Source of the DNA: JAFKKS01 sp050187875
Lineage (GTDB): Bacteria > Pseudomonadota > Alphaproteobacteria > Rhizobiales > Xanthobacteraceae
DNA: 64,000 nt
Assembly: GCA_050187875.1 (NCBI GenBank)
Contig: JBFWXB010000010.1
Location: 47,580 to 111,579, forward strand
Direction: 5' to 3'
The notes under the pieces were generated by a model. That model was not told the origin of the DNA. It worked only from the letters and a program-made list of their open reading frames with translations, and searched no databases. Shown here one piece after another: positions 8,683 through 19,914 of the stretch. Within the stretch, counting starts at the first letter, position 1; each line of letters begins with the position of its first letter. A program made the position numbers and the translations under genes.

Positions 8683-8759
8683 GCGGCTGCCGCCGGCCGT
8701 CGGCGGCAGCCGCCTCCTGACGCGATGATCATGCCCGGGTTTTCCGGGCATGACTTTTA
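8683..8759 (+). promoter_or_regulatory. Tandem strong hairpins between binding-protein and permease genes
   Basis: A perfect 13-bp stem (8683-8695 with 8701-8713) is followed by a 10-bp stem (8729-8738 with 8744-8753) and a short T run. In binding-protein operons such hairpins often shield the upstream message from 3' decay or partly terminate transcription, giving more binding protein than membrane subunits. The second stem could be a terminator, in which case the permeases need their own promoter. Confidence 0.65.
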
Positions 8760-8799
8760 AGGTCATGTCTTTTTCGGCTTCACTCCTGCGGATCGACCC

Positions 8800-9696
8800 G
8801 TGACGCGCAGTATTTTGCGATTGAACGAAAGAACGCGGTTCATGCTGGCGCTCGTTGCGCCGGCCGCGCTCGTCCTTCTTTTCTTTCAGGTCGTGCCGAT
8901 CGTCACCGGCGCGAATGTGAGCTTCCGCGATTGGGCGCTCAATGACCCGAAGCGGACGTTCGTCGGGCTGTCGAACTATCTCTATGTCCTCAAGGACCGC
9001 GAATTCCTCACCATCGTGCTGCCGAACACATTCGGCTTCATGTTCGCGACGGTGGTCTGTTCGCTCGTCTTCGGCCTTCTCATCGCGCTGATGCTGAACA
9101 AGCGCTTCCCCGGGCGCGCGGTGGTGCAGTCCTTCGTGCTCCTGCCGCTGATGGTCGCGCCGGTCATCGCTGCCATCATGGTGCGCTGGATGTTCAACGA
9201 CCAGTTCGGCATCGTGAACGTCGCGCTCGAGGCGATCGGGCTTTCTCCCATCGCATGGCTCACGGCGCGCTGGACGGCATTCTTCGTCATCCTGCTTACC
9301 GACGTGTGGCTGTGGACGCCGTGGTTCGCGCTGATCCTGCTCGCCGGCCTGCAGAGCCTGCCGCATGAGCCCTTCGAGGCGGCGCAGATCGACGCCGCCG
9401 GGCCGTGGCGCACCTTCCGCTACATCACGCTGCCGATGCTGCGGCCCGTGATGGTCGTTTGCATCGTCATCCGCTCGATCGATGCGTTCCGCACCTTCGA
9501 CATCGTTTGGACGATCTCCGGCGGCGGCCCGGCGCGCGCGACCGAAGTGTTCAGCATCTACGCCTATGTCGAGTCCTTCCAGTTCCTCAATCTCGGGCGC
9601 GGCTCGGCCGCGGCGGTGGTCGGCGCGATCATCATCGTCCTCTTCGCCATGGTCCTCTATCGCATCCTCAACCGCTTCGTGGAGGTCTCGCGATGA
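8800..9696 (+). CDS. Sugar ABC transporter permease, MalF/UgpA type
   Basis: A 298-residue inner-membrane protein with six predicted helices, the first starting around FMLALVAPAALVLLFF. The cytoplasmic EAA loop is EAAQIDAAGPWRTFRYITLP, the contact site for the ATPase. It begins at a GTG; no convincing ribosome binding site lies before it, so the exact start is uncertain. The stop overlaps the start of the second permease by 4 bases. It forms the translocation pore with that partner. Confidence 0.9.
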   Translation: MTRSILRLNERTRFMLALVAPAALVLLFFQVVPIVTGANVSFRDWALNDPKRTFVGLSNYLYVLKDREFLTIVLPNTFGFMFATVVCSLVFGLLIALMLNKRFPGRAVVQSFVLLPLMVAPVIAAIMVRWMFNDQFGIVNVALEAIGLSPIAWLTARWTAFFVILLTDVWLWTPWFALILLAGLQSLPHEPFEAAQIDAAGPWRTFRYITLPMLRPVMVVCIVIRSIDAFRTFDIVWTISGGGPARATEVFSIYAYVESFQFLNLGRGSAAAVVGAIIIVLFAMVLYRILNRFVEVSR

Positions 9697-10544
9697 CGGA
9701 CGCAACCTTGCCGCAGCGCCGCTCCGCGGGATTCTTCGGCGCGCTGGCGCCGGGCGGCGCCAAGGTGTTGTTCTTCCTCACGGCGATCGCGGTGTGTCTT
9801 CTCTTCGCGTTCCCGGTGTTCTGGTTGCTGCTCACCTCGCTGCGGCCCGGCTCGGAGGTGTACTACGTTCATCGCGGCACAGAGATCACGATCGAGAACT
9901 TCTTCGAAGTCTTGAAAGACCCCGTGGTCGTGAAGGCGCTGTGGAACAGCTTCGTCATTGCCACAGCGGCGACGGTGCTTTCGCTGGGCGTCACAATGAC
10001 ATCGGGCTACATGCTGTCGCGCTTTCGCGGGCCGATCCCGAATGCCTGGTTCTCGCTGATCTATGTCTTCCGCTGCGTGCCCTATGTGTCCTGGGTGCTG
10101 CCGCTCTATTTCGTGACGCTCAACCTCGGCATTTTCGACACCTATTGGGGCCTGCTGCTTCCGCACGTCGCGGTGCATATCTGCTTCTTCTCGTGGATCA
10201 TGAAGGGCTTCTTCGACGGTATCGACCCATCGATGGAATACGCAGCGATGATCGACGGCTGCTCGCGCTGGGGCGCGTTCGTGCGCGTCGCGCTTCCGGC
10301 AGCGCTGCCGGGCATCACTGCGCTCGCGATCCTGTGCTGGCTCTATACCTGGAACGAGTTCCTCTTCGCGCTCATCCTCACGGCGCAGAACACGCCGATC
10401 CTCACCGTGGTGATGGCGCAGTTCGTGCATGAGCTCGGCATGGAGTGGCACCTCATGAGCGCGACGGCGATCATCGCGCTCGCGCCGGCGCTGCTCATCA
10501 CATTGTTCGGCCAGAAATACGTTGTTCGAGGGTTGCGGATCTGA
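9693..10544 (+). CDS. Sugar ABC transporter permease, MalG/UgpE type
   Basis: A 283-residue second pore subunit. The ATG at 9693 overlaps the previous stop (ATGA). The open frame extends further upstream, but that part only reads the first permease in another frame. Six hydrophobic segments are visible, with a long periplasmic loop after helix 1 (PGSEVYYVHRGTEITIENFF) and the EAA-like loop EYAAMIDGCSRWGAFVRVALP. The ending FGQKYVVRGL is typical of MalG-like proteins. Two bases separate it from the ATPase gene. Confidence 0.91.
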   Translation: MTDATLPQRRSAGFFGALAPGGAKVLFFLTAIAVCLLFAFPVFWLLLTSLRPGSEVYYVHRGTEITIENFFEVLKDPVVVKALWNSFVIATAATVLSLGVTMTSGYMLSRFRGPIPNAWFSLIYVFRCVPYVSWVLPLYFVTLNLGIFDTYWGLLLPHVAVHICFFSWIMKGFFDGIDPSMEYAAMIDGCSRWGAFVRVALPAALPGITALAILCWLYTWNEFLFALILTAQNTPILTVVMAQFVHELGMEWHLMSATAIIALAPALLITLFGQKYVVRGLRI

Positions 10545-10546
10545 CG

Positions 10547-11659
<1,113 letters not shown>

Positions 11660-11680
11660 GGCCAAACAAAACGTCGCGGT

Positions 11681-11777
11681 TGTCATGCCCGCGAAGGCGG
11701 GCATCCAGTAATCCCTGTCTCTCAGTTAGAGACGAGAGCACACGGCGTACTGGGTCCCCGCTTTCGCGGGGACGACA
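11681..11777. repeat. Palindromic repeat between convergent sugar-ATPase and CoA-transferase genes
   Basis: The ends TGTCATGCCCGCGAAGGCGG and CCCCGCTTTCGCGGGGACGA are related inverted sequences, and each carries its own small GCGGG/CCCGC stem. A fragment of the same family appears near 42058-42078. It lies between two converging genes and may double as a bidirectional terminator. Confidence 0.75.
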
Positions 11778-11784
11778 GCGTCCG

Positions 11785-12990
<1,206 letters not shown>

Positions 12991-13043
12991 GTGAGTTCTC
13001 TGCAATCTTTCATCTACGGCTATGGCTGTGCATTACCCTCAAG

Positions 13044-13118
13044 CGTCATTGCCGGGCTTGACCCGGCAATCCATCATTTTGAAGACGATGGATGCCCGGG
13101 TCGAGCCCGGGCATGACG
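13044..13118. repeat. CGTCAT...ATGACG palindromic repeat, copy 1
   Basis: This copy begins CGTCATTGCCGGGCTTGACC and ends GGGCATGACG; each half is itself a stem (GCCGGG/CCCGGC types) around a GGATGG-type centre. Close relatives lie at 37020-37097 and 40630-40706. It occupies the gap between the CoA-transferase and the end of the peptide transporter operon. Confidence 0.85.
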
Positions 13119-13126
13119 AAGTTCGC

Positions 13127-14137
13127 TCAGCGCAAGTGACACGCTGCGAACTGTCCGGGCTTCACCTCGCGCAGCGCCGGCGCCTCGACGCGGCAGCGGT
13201 CGAAGACATAGGGGCAGCGCGTATGGAAGTGGCACCCCTTCGGCGGGTTGACGGGGCTCGGCACGTCGCCCTGCAGCACGCGCTTCTGCCGCTTGATCGC
13301 CGGGTCGGGGACGGGCACGGCGGAGAGGAGCGACTCCGTGTAGGGATGCTGCGGGCTGGTGAAGAGCGTGCGCTTGTCGGTGTATTCGACGATGCGGCCG
13401 AGATACATGACCGCGATGCGGTGGCTGATGTGCTCGACGACCGCGAGGTTGTGCGAGATGAAGAGGTAGGCGAGCCCCATCTCCTTCTGCAGGTCCATCA
13501 TCAGATTGAGAACCTGCGCCTGGATCGAGACGTCGAGCGCGGAGACCGGCTCGTCGCCGATGATCAGCTTCGGGCGCAGCGCAAGCGCACGCGCGATGCC
13601 GATGCGCTGGCGCTGCCCGCCGGAAAACTGGTGCGGGTAGTCGTCCATCTGCGCTTTGCGCAAGCCGACGCGTTCGAAGAGAGCGGCGACCTGCTCGCGG
13701 CGCTCCTTGCCGCGCGCGAGCCCATGCACCTTGAGCGGCTCGCCGACGATGTCGCCAGCCGACATGCGCGGATCAAGCGACGAGAATGGGTCCTGGAAGA
13801 TGATCTGCATCTGCCGCCGGTAAGGCCGCAGATCATGGCGGCTGCGATGCGTGATGTCCTCGCCGTCGATCTTGATGACGCCGCCGGTCGGATCGGTGAG
13901 GCGCAGCACCGTGCGGCCGACGGTCGACTTGCCGCAGCCGGATTCGCCGACGAGGCCGAGCGTCTCGCCGGCGCGGATTGCGAAGCTCACGCCATCGACG
14001 GCATAGACATTCCCGGCCTTGCGCCGCAGCACGCCGCGATAGATCGGGAAATGCTTCTTGAGGCCCTCGACCTCGAGGACCGGAGTTTCGCCTGCGCGTG
14101 CCGCCACCTCAGGCACCCGCGCCTCCATAAAGCGCAT
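13127..14137 (-). CDS. Peptide/opine ABC transporter ATP-binding protein, DppF type
   Basis: A 336-residue ATPase. Walker A GESGCGKST starts at residue 64, the signature SGGQRQRIGIARAL is in the middle, Walker B is LIIGDEPVSALD, and the C-terminal oligopeptide-transporter domain carries CHFHTRCPY with the cysteines expected for the family's iron-sulfur-like site. It is the last gene of a five-gene operon. Its start overlaps the DppD-type gene by about 29 bases; a second ATG three codons in (14128) is also possible. Together with the DppD-type partner it energises import. Confidence 0.92.
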   Translation of the reverse strand: MRFMEARVPEVAARAGETPVLEVEGLKKHFPIYRGVLRRKAGNVYAVDGVSFAIRAGETLGLVGESGCGKSTVGRTVLRLTDPTGGVIKIDGEDITHRSRHDLRPYRRQMQIIFQDPFSSLDPRMSAGDIVGEPLKVHGLARGKERREQVAALFERVGLRKAQMDDYPHQFSGGQRQRIGIARALALRPKLIIGDEPVSALDVSIQAQVLNLMMDLQKEMGLAYLFISHNLAVVEHISHRIAVMYLGRIVEYTDKRTLFTSPQHPYTESLLSAVPVPDPAIKRQKRVLQGDVPSPVNPPKGCHFHTRCPYVFDRCRVEAPALREVKPGQFAACHLR

Positions 14138-15173
14138 CGGAGCGCCAGCACGCGGCCCAATGCGCGGGACGCTTCTCCTCGAACGGAGGGAATTCCTCGC
14201 GGCATTTGTCGATCGCGTGCGGGCAGCGCGGCGCGAAGGTGCAGCCCTTCGGCAGGTTCGAGAGCGCGGGGACGGTCCCCTTGATCTCCTGTAGGCGCTC
14301 GCCGGTCGGCGTTTCCTCGCCGCGCATCAGGCCAAGCCGCGGGATCGAGGCCATCAGGCCATGCGTATAGGGATGTAGCGGCCGCGCGAAGAGCTCATCG
14401 ACCGGCGCTTCCTCGACCTTGCGGCCGGCATACATCACGACGACACGCTGCGCCGTTTCCGCTACGACTCCGAGATCGTGGGTGATGAGAACGACGGCGG
14501 TGCCGAGCTTGCGCTGCAGCTCGAGAATGATGTCGAGGATTTGCGCCTGGATGGTGACGTCGAGCGCGGTCGTCGGCTCGTCGGCGATCAGGACTTTCGG
14601 ATTGCAGGCGAGCGCCATGGCAATCATCGCGCGCTGGCGCATGCCGCCCGACAGTTGATGCGGATATTCCTTGGCGCGCTGCTCCGGTTCCGGGATGTGG
14701 ACGAGACGCAGCATGTCGACAGCTTTGCGTTCCGCTTCGGCGCGCGCGATCGATTGGTGTAGCAGCAGCGCCTCGGCGATCTGCCGGCCGATGGTCATCA
14801 CCGGGTTGAGCGATGTCATCGGCTCCTGGAAGATCATGGATATCTGCCCGCCGCGCATGCGGCGCATCTCCGTCTCGTCGAGGGCGAGAAGGTCGACGCC
14901 GCCGAGCTTGACGCTGCCGCCCGCGATGCGCCCGGGCGGGCTCGGCACGAGGCGCATCAACGAGAGCGCGGTCATGCTCTTGCCGCAGCCCGACTCGCCG
15001 ACGATCGCCAGGGTCTCGCCGGGCATGAGCGAGAACGAAAGGTCGTTCACCGCGACCAATTCGCCGATGCGCGCATCGAAAACGGTGCGCAGCCCGGTAA
15101 CCTCGAGCAACGGCGCCGCCGTTGCCGGTTTGGCGGATGTTGCGGGCGCCTCGATCTCGCGGGACAAGGTCAT
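14109..15173 (-). CDS. Peptide/opine ABC transporter ATP-binding protein, DppD type
   Basis: A 354-residue ATPase. I use the ATG at 15173, just after the permease stop, rather than an in-frame start 19 codons upstream that would overlap the permease. Walker A is GESGCGKSM in the first 75 residues, the signature LSGGMRQRAMIAMAL, Walker B VLIADEPTTALD, and the C-terminal domain has CTFAPRCPHAIDKC with the usual cysteines. It works with the DppF-type ATPase encoded next. Confidence 0.92.
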   Translation of the reverse strand: MTLSREIEAPATSAKPATAAPLLEVTGLRTVFDARIGELVAVNDLSFSLMPGETLAIVGESGCGKSMTALSLMRLVPSPPGRIAGGSVKLGGVDLLALDETEMRRMRGGQISMIFQEPMTSLNPVMTIGRQIAEALLLHQSIARAEAERKAVDMLRLVHIPEPEQRAKEYPHQLSGGMRQRAMIAMALACNPKVLIADEPTTALDVTIQAQILDIILELQRKLGTAVVLITHDLGVVAETAQRVVVMYAGRKVEEAPVDELFARPLHPYTHGLMASIPRLGLMRGEETPTGERLQEIKGTVPALSNLPKGCTFAPRCPHAIDKCREEFPPFEEKRPAHWAACWRSDALYGGAGA

Positions 15174-15189
15174 CGTGCCAGCCGTCCCA

Positions 15190-16095
15190 TCAATTGCGCA
15201 GCCGCGGGTCGAGGATGTCGCGTAGCGCATCGCCGAGGAGGTTCGTTCCGAACACCGCGAGGCTGATGGCGAGGCCAGGGAAGATCACAAGCCAGGGCGC
15301 GGTGCGGACATATTCGGCGGCGGATTCGGAGAGCATCCGGCCCCAGGACGGATAGGGCTCCGGGATGCCGAGGCCGAGGAAGGAGAGCGAAGCTTCCGTG
15401 AGGATCGCGGCGCCAAGCTGCGCGGTCGCGATGACGATCAGCGGAGCCAGCGTGTTCGGCAGCACGTGACGCAGCGCGATGCGGAACTCGCTCATGCCGA
15501 CCGCGCGCGCCGCCTCGACGAAAGGCTGCTCGCGCAAAGCGAGCGTGTTCGAGCGGATGACACGCGCGGAATAGGGAATCAGCGGAATGGCAATGGCGAT
15601 GATCGTGTTGGTGAGGCTCGGGCCGAGCGAGGCCGCCATGACGAGCGCGAGGACAAGGACCGGCATCGCCTGCAGCACGTCGACGACGCGCTGGACGATG
15701 AGGTCGGTCCAGCCGCCGAGATAACCGGAGGCGAGGCCGAGCGCCACGCCGAAGAAGCAACCAAGCGCTGTCGAGCCGATACCGACCGCGAGCGAAATAC
15801 GCGCGCCGTAAACGATGCGGCTGAAGATATCGCGGCCCATGAAGTCGGCGCCGAACCAGTGCGCGGCGTCCGGCCGCGCGAGGGAGATCGACGAATTGGT
15901 GGTCAGCGGATCGAAGATCGTGATCGGGTCGGCGAAGATTGCGGCGAAGACGAACAGCGCCATGATGAACGCGCCGACCGCGCCCAGCGGATGCTGCAGG
16001 GCGAGGCGTCCGAGGCGACCCGCGAAGCTCTCCTGATGCTGCAGCACCGGCGCCGCTTCAGCGAGCTCGCTCGTCGGCATGCTCTGGTCCGCCAT
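15190..16095 (-). CDS. Peptide/opine ABC transporter permease, DppC type
   Basis: A 301-residue membrane protein beginning MADQSMPTSE, with an alternative ATG at 16080. An N-terminal cytoplasmic stretch precedes the first helix (AVGAFIMALFVFAAIFA). The DppC-type segment HWFGADFMGRDIFSRIVYGA, the EAA loop EAARAVGMSEFRIALRHVLP and the C-terminal GDALRDILDPRLRN are all clear. A frame reaching upstream of 16095 only shadows the DppB gene. Eight bases separate it from the DppB gene. Confidence 0.93.
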   Translation of the reverse strand: MADQSMPTSELAEAAPVLQHQESFAGRLGRLALQHPLGAVGAFIMALFVFAAIFADPITIFDPLTTNSSISLARPDAAHWFGADFMGRDIFSRIVYGARISLAVGIGSTALGCFFGVALGLASGYLGGWTDLIVQRVVDVLQAMPVLVLALVMAASLGPSLTNTIIAIAIPLIPYSARVIRSNTLALREQPFVEAARAVGMSEFRIALRHVLPNTLAPLIVIATAQLGAAILTEASLSFLGLGIPEPYPSWGRMLSESAAEYVRTAPWLVIFPGLAISLAVFGTNLLGDALRDILDPRLRN

Positions 16096-16103
16096 CGCTC
16101 GCC

Positions 16104-17051
16104 TCAATCCGAATACTTGATGCGCGGATCGAGCGCCGCGTACAGCATGTCGACGATGAAATTGATGACGACGGCGATGATCGCGACGAACATCACCAGG
16201 TTCTGCACGATCGGATAGTCGCGCCAGCGGATCGCTTCGACCAGGAAGCGGGCGACGCCGGGAATGTTGAACACCGTTTCGGTGACGATCAGGCCGCCCA
16301 TGAGGAACGCGGCCTCGATTCCGATCACGGTGATGACGGGAAGGATGGCGTTGCGCAGCGCGTGATCGTAATTCACCGTCGCGTCGGTCGCGCCCTTGGC
16401 GCGCGCCGTGCGGATGTAGTCCTGCCGCATGATCTCGAGCATCGACGAGCGCGTCAGGCGCATGATCAGCGCCGAAGAGCGGAAGCCGACCGCAAGCGCG
16501 GGAATGCTGTAGAGGAGAAGCGCGTCCCAGAATGTCGCCGGCGGCTCCGTATAGATCGGGATGGTGCCGGTATAGGCGGCGAACGCCATCAGGATCAGCA
16601 GCCCCAGCCAGAACGAAGGCATGGAAAGACCGCTGAGGCTGAGCACACGAAGGCTGTAGTCGAGCGCCGAGTTCTGTCGCACCGCGCTGATGACGCCGAG
16701 CGGGACGCCCAGCAGGATGGAGAAGGCGAGCGCCAGTCCCGCGAGCTTCGCGGTGATCGGGATGCGCGGCGCGATCTCCGACAGCGCGGGCTTGTCGGAG
16801 AGGAAGGAGTAGCCGAGATCGCCGTGCGCGAGGCCGTTCACCCACGCGACGTACTGAACGACGATCGGCTTATCGAGGCCGAACTGCTTTTCGAGATCGG
16901 CCTTGTCGGCCGGATTGATCATGCCGGCCGAGTCGAAAAGGATGTCGGCGATGTTGCCGGGCACGAGGCGCAGCATAACGAAAATGAGCACCGAGATCCC
17001 GAACAACGTCAGGAGCATAAGGAAGAAGCGCCTGATGACGTAGGCTGCCAA
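16104..17051 (-). CDS. Peptide/opine ABC transporter permease, DppB type
   Basis: A 315-residue permease starting MAAYVIRRFFLMLLTLFGIS, the standard DppB N-terminus with one helix. The periplasmic GLDKPIVVQYVAWVNGLAHG, GDLGYSF and the EAA loop RTARAKGATDATVNYDHALR follow, and the end is YAALDPRIKYSD. Six helices are expected. It forms the pore with the DppC-type partner. A 127-base gap separates it from the binding protein gene upstream in the operon. Confidence 0.93.
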   Translation of the reverse strand: MAAYVIRRFFLMLLTLFGISVLIFVMLRLVPGNIADILFDSAGMINPADKADLEKQFGLDKPIVVQYVAWVNGLAHGDLGYSFLSDKPALSEIAPRIPITAKLAGLALAFSILLGVPLGVISAVRQNSALDYSLRVLSLSGLSMPSFWLGLLILMAFAAYTGTIPIYTEPPATFWDALLLYSIPALAVGFRSSALIMRLTRSSMLEIMRQDYIRTARAKGATDATVNYDHALRNAILPVITVIGIEAAFLMGGLIVTETVFNIPGVARFLVEAIRWRDYPIVQNLVMFVAIIAVVINFIVDMLYAALDPRIKYSD

Positions 17052-17178
17052 TGTCCCGTCCCTCAGTTAACGGCTGCAACGCGGCTGCAGGCGCATCGCC
17101 TGACGCAGCATCTTGCGAAACGTCCGACCCTCGGGGCGCGCCTGGCGCGCATCCCGAGGTCGCGGTTCCTGCCGGCCG

Positions 17179-18789
17179 TCACTTGTCGAGCCAGACGTCC
17201 TCGTAGCGGTAGCCGTTGTAGGAGCTGTTGGACATGACCGTGATGTTCTTCACGTAAGGCTGCCAGCAGGTCGCCGTGCGCGAGTGATAGATGATCGGCC
17301 GTGCGACATCCTCTTGCAGCTGCTTGTCGATCTTCCAGGTCAGCTCCTTGCGCTTCTGCAGGTCGGGCTCCATCGACTGCTGGTCGAACATCTTCTGCAG
17401 GTCTTTGTTGCAGTAGTGCGTATAGTTGCGCTGCGACCCGCAGCCGTAATTTTCGTAGAAATTCTGGTCGGGATCGTCGACGCCGGCGCCCGTAAGATTG
17501 AGGCCGATGGAGTAATCGCCGCGCGCGACCTTCGCGAACCAGATGCCGGTCTCGACCACGTCGAGCTCGGCGTCCATGTAGATGTCTTTGAGCTGGTCGA
17601 TGAGGATGACCGCCGGGTCTCGATAGACGGCGAGGTTACGGGTGGACACCTTCAGCTTCAGCCGCTTGTCCGGCCCGTAACCGAGCTTCTCCATGATCTT
17701 GCGGGCCTCGTCGCGATTCTTCTTCACGTCGGCGCCGTAGCCCGGGATCGTCTCGAGCATTTCCTTAGGCATGCCCCAGACGCCGGCGGGCGGCGGCAGC
17801 ATGGAGGCGCCGACGTCGGCCTTGCCTTCGAACAGGATGTCGATAAAGGCCTTGCGGTCGATCGCCAGCACCATCGCGCGGCGGATGTCGGGATTGTTGA
17901 ACGGCTCGGTGTCGCGATTGACGATCAAGTTCGTCGAGACGTTGTTGGGCTCGAGCGCACAGATCGCCTGCGGCGCCTGCGACTTCACGTCCTTGAGGAG
18001 CGGAACGCTCACCTCTGTCGGGAAGGTCATATCTACCTTGCCGGAGGTGAAAGCCAGAATCGCGGTCGAACGGTTCGGGATGATCGGGAATTCGATGCCG
18101 TCGAGATAGGGCAGGCCCTTTTTCCAGTAGTCGGTGTTCTTCGTGAGCTTGATGACCTCGTTCTGCTTCATCTCCACGAATTTGAACGGACCGGTGCCGA
18201 TCGGATGCGCGCGCATCTGCGTCGGGGAGACATGGCAGGGATAAACGGGCGAATAGCCGGACGCGAGCAGGGCGAGCAGCGCGGGCTGCTTGCGCTTCAG
18301 GTGAAAGGTCGCCTCGTAGTCGCCGTTGACCGTGACTTCCGTCACGTTCTGATACCAGTCCTTGCGCGGGTTCTTGCGGAACTTCTGCTCGGATTTGCCC
18401 ATCAGCATGTCCCAGGTGCACTTCACGTCCTTCGCCGTGAAAGGCTTGCCGTCATGCCATTTCACGCCCTGGTGCAGCTTGAATGTGAGCTGGGTGCCGT
18501 CGCCGTTCCACGCCCAGCTATCCGCGAGCTCGGGGCGGATGGCGTCCATGCTGTTTTGCGCCTTGTGCTGGTCGTAGATCACAAGGTTGTTGAAGATCGG
18601 CATGGCGGGGACGTTGGTAGAATACGTGGCCTCCTCGTGGATCGAGATGCCGCCCGGCGTTTCGCGATGGTAGATTTTGAGAATGCCGCCATGTTTGGGC
18701 TCGGCGGCGGCAGCGCTGCTCGCGGCCATGGCTGCGAGCGCCGTCATGCCAAAGGCCGCAACGGCCAAGCGAATATGCGTGGCTTTCAT
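17179..18789 (-). CDS. Peptide/opine ABC transporter substrate-binding protein, DppA/OppA type
   Basis: A 536-residue periplasmic protein and the first gene of the operon. Residues 1-29 are a signal peptide ending in an Ala run before EPKHGG. The mature part shows the family 5 hallmarks HGGILKIYHRETPGG near the start, ADSWAWNGDGTQLTFKLHQGVKWHDGKPFTAKDVK, and PDIRRAMVLAIDRKAF. Such proteins bind short peptides, opines, nickel complexes or glycosides. The pocket residues do not let me choose. The long protein and complete BCDF set favour a peptide or opine importer. Confidence 0.92.
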   Translation of the reverse strand: MKATHIRLAVAAFGMTALAAMAASSAAAAEPKHGGILKIYHRETPGGISIHEEATYSTNVPAMPIFNNLVIYDQHKAQNSMDAIRPELADSWAWNGDGTQLTFKLHQGVKWHDGKPFTAKDVKCTWDMLMGKSEQKFRKNPRKDWYQNVTEVTVNGDYEATFHLKRKQPALLALLASGYSPVYPCHVSPTQMRAHPIGTGPFKFVEMKQNEVIKLTKNTDYWKKGLPYLDGIEFPIIPNRSTAILAFTSGKVDMTFPTEVSVPLLKDVKSQAPQAICALEPNNVSTNLIVNRDTEPFNNPDIRRAMVLAIDRKAFIDILFEGKADVGASMLPPPAGVWGMPKEMLETIPGYGADVKKNRDEARKIMEKLGYGPDKRLKLKVSTRNLAVYRDPAVILIDQLKDIYMDAELDVVETGIWFAKVARGDYSIGLNLTGAGVDDPDQNFYENYGCGSQRNYTHYCNKDLQKMFDQQSMEPDLQKRKELTWKIDKQLQEDVARPIIYHSRTATCWQPYVKNITVMSNSSYNGYRYEDVWLDK

Positions 18790-18982
18790 CCAGATCCTCC
18801 CTCTTGACCCCTAGACGCCGCGCGCCGGTGTTCCGGCTCCAATGGCGGTGTCGATTTTCGTTCTTATCGCCCACGCTAAACGCTTGAATTTTTTCAATCA
18901 ACCCGGAAAGGCCTGCGGCCGAGGCCGGCCGCTACCGACGAAAGTGGTAGCGGCAAGCGCTCGGCGGAGCGGAGCATCGCGA

Positions 18983-19798
18983 TCAGCGCCCGGTGAAATT
19001 GGGGCGGCGCTTCTCGACGAAATGCGCGACGCCTTCGCGGAAATCCTCGGTATCGCGGCACAGCGCCTGCTCGCGGACGGAAATGACGCTCGCCTCCGCG
19101 AGCGACTGGAACATCGCCTCGTAGACCTGGCGCTTGATGATGCTCACCGCGCGCGGCGAGGAGAGATTGGCGATCTCGGCGGCATAGGACTGGACCGCCT
19201 CGCGGAAGCCATCGACCGGGAGCATGCGCACGAGCCCCATGGCCTCGGCGTCGAGGGCCGGCACCGGGCGGGCGGAATAGAGGAGGTCGAGCGCGTTCAT
19301 CGGGCCGATGAGCCGCGGCAGCATCCAGGCGGCGCCATGCTCGGCGACCAAGCCGCGCCGCGCGAAGGCGGTCGTGAGCTTTGCGTCCTCGATCATGAAG
19401 CGGATGTCGCAATAGAGCGTGAGCACGAAGCCGATGCCGGCGACAGGGCCGTTGATCGCGGCGATGATCGGCTTCTTGATCGCGAGCAGATAGCTCAGGC
19501 GCTGCGCGAAATTCGCGGCGATGCCCTCGCCGTGACCCTCGTCGACCGCAAGAAGCGGCTGCTCGCCGGCGGCGGCCGACGAGAGCCGCGCCATGTCGGC
19601 GCCGGCGCAGAAGCCGCGGCCCGCGCCGGTGATGACGATCGCGCGGGCCTCGTCGTCAGCGTCGGCCCGCATCAGCGCCGCGCGCAGCTGCTCGGCCATC
19701 TCCGGCGTCCAGGCGTTGAGGCGGTTCGGCCGGTGGAGCGTGACCGTGGCCACACGGTCGGCGACGGCATAGAGAACTTGATCGGCGTCAGAGCTCAT
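18983..19798 (-). CDS. Enoyl-CoA hydratase/isomerase family protein
   Basis: A 271-residue crotonase-fold protein from the ATG at 19798, preceded by GAGGAATGGAG. The oxyanion-hole strand AIVITGAGRGFCAGADMARL and the second half PIIAAINGPVAGIGFVLTLYCDIRFM are present. At the usual catalytic Glu region it has LVAEHGAAWMLPRLIGPMNALDLL, which keeps the first Glu of the hydratase pair. It diverges from the acyl-CoA dehydrogenase operon, with 116 bases between starts that presumably hold both promoters. It probably hydrates an enoyl-CoA in the same route. Confidence 0.88.
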   Translation of the reverse strand: MSSDADQVLYAVADRVATVTLHRPNRLNAWTPEMAEQLRAALMRADADDEARAIVITGAGRGFCAGADMARLSSAAAGEQPLLAVDEGHGEGIAANFAQRLSYLLAIKKPIIAAINGPVAGIGFVLTLYCDIRFMIEDAKLTTAFARRGLVAEHGAAWMLPRLIGPMNALDLLYSARPVPALDAEAMGLVRMLPVDGFREAVQSYAAEIANLSSPRAVSIIKRQVYEAMFQSLAEASVISVREQALCRDTEDFREGVAHFVEKRRPNFTGR

Positions 19799-19914
19799 GA
19801 CATCTCCATTCCTCGGCCGCATACATCCTGGCCGACAATGCTTGCCAACGCCAACGCTTCCCCGCACCATGCGCCGACGCCCACGGCGAAGCAAAGAAAC
19901 AAATCTCCCCAAGG

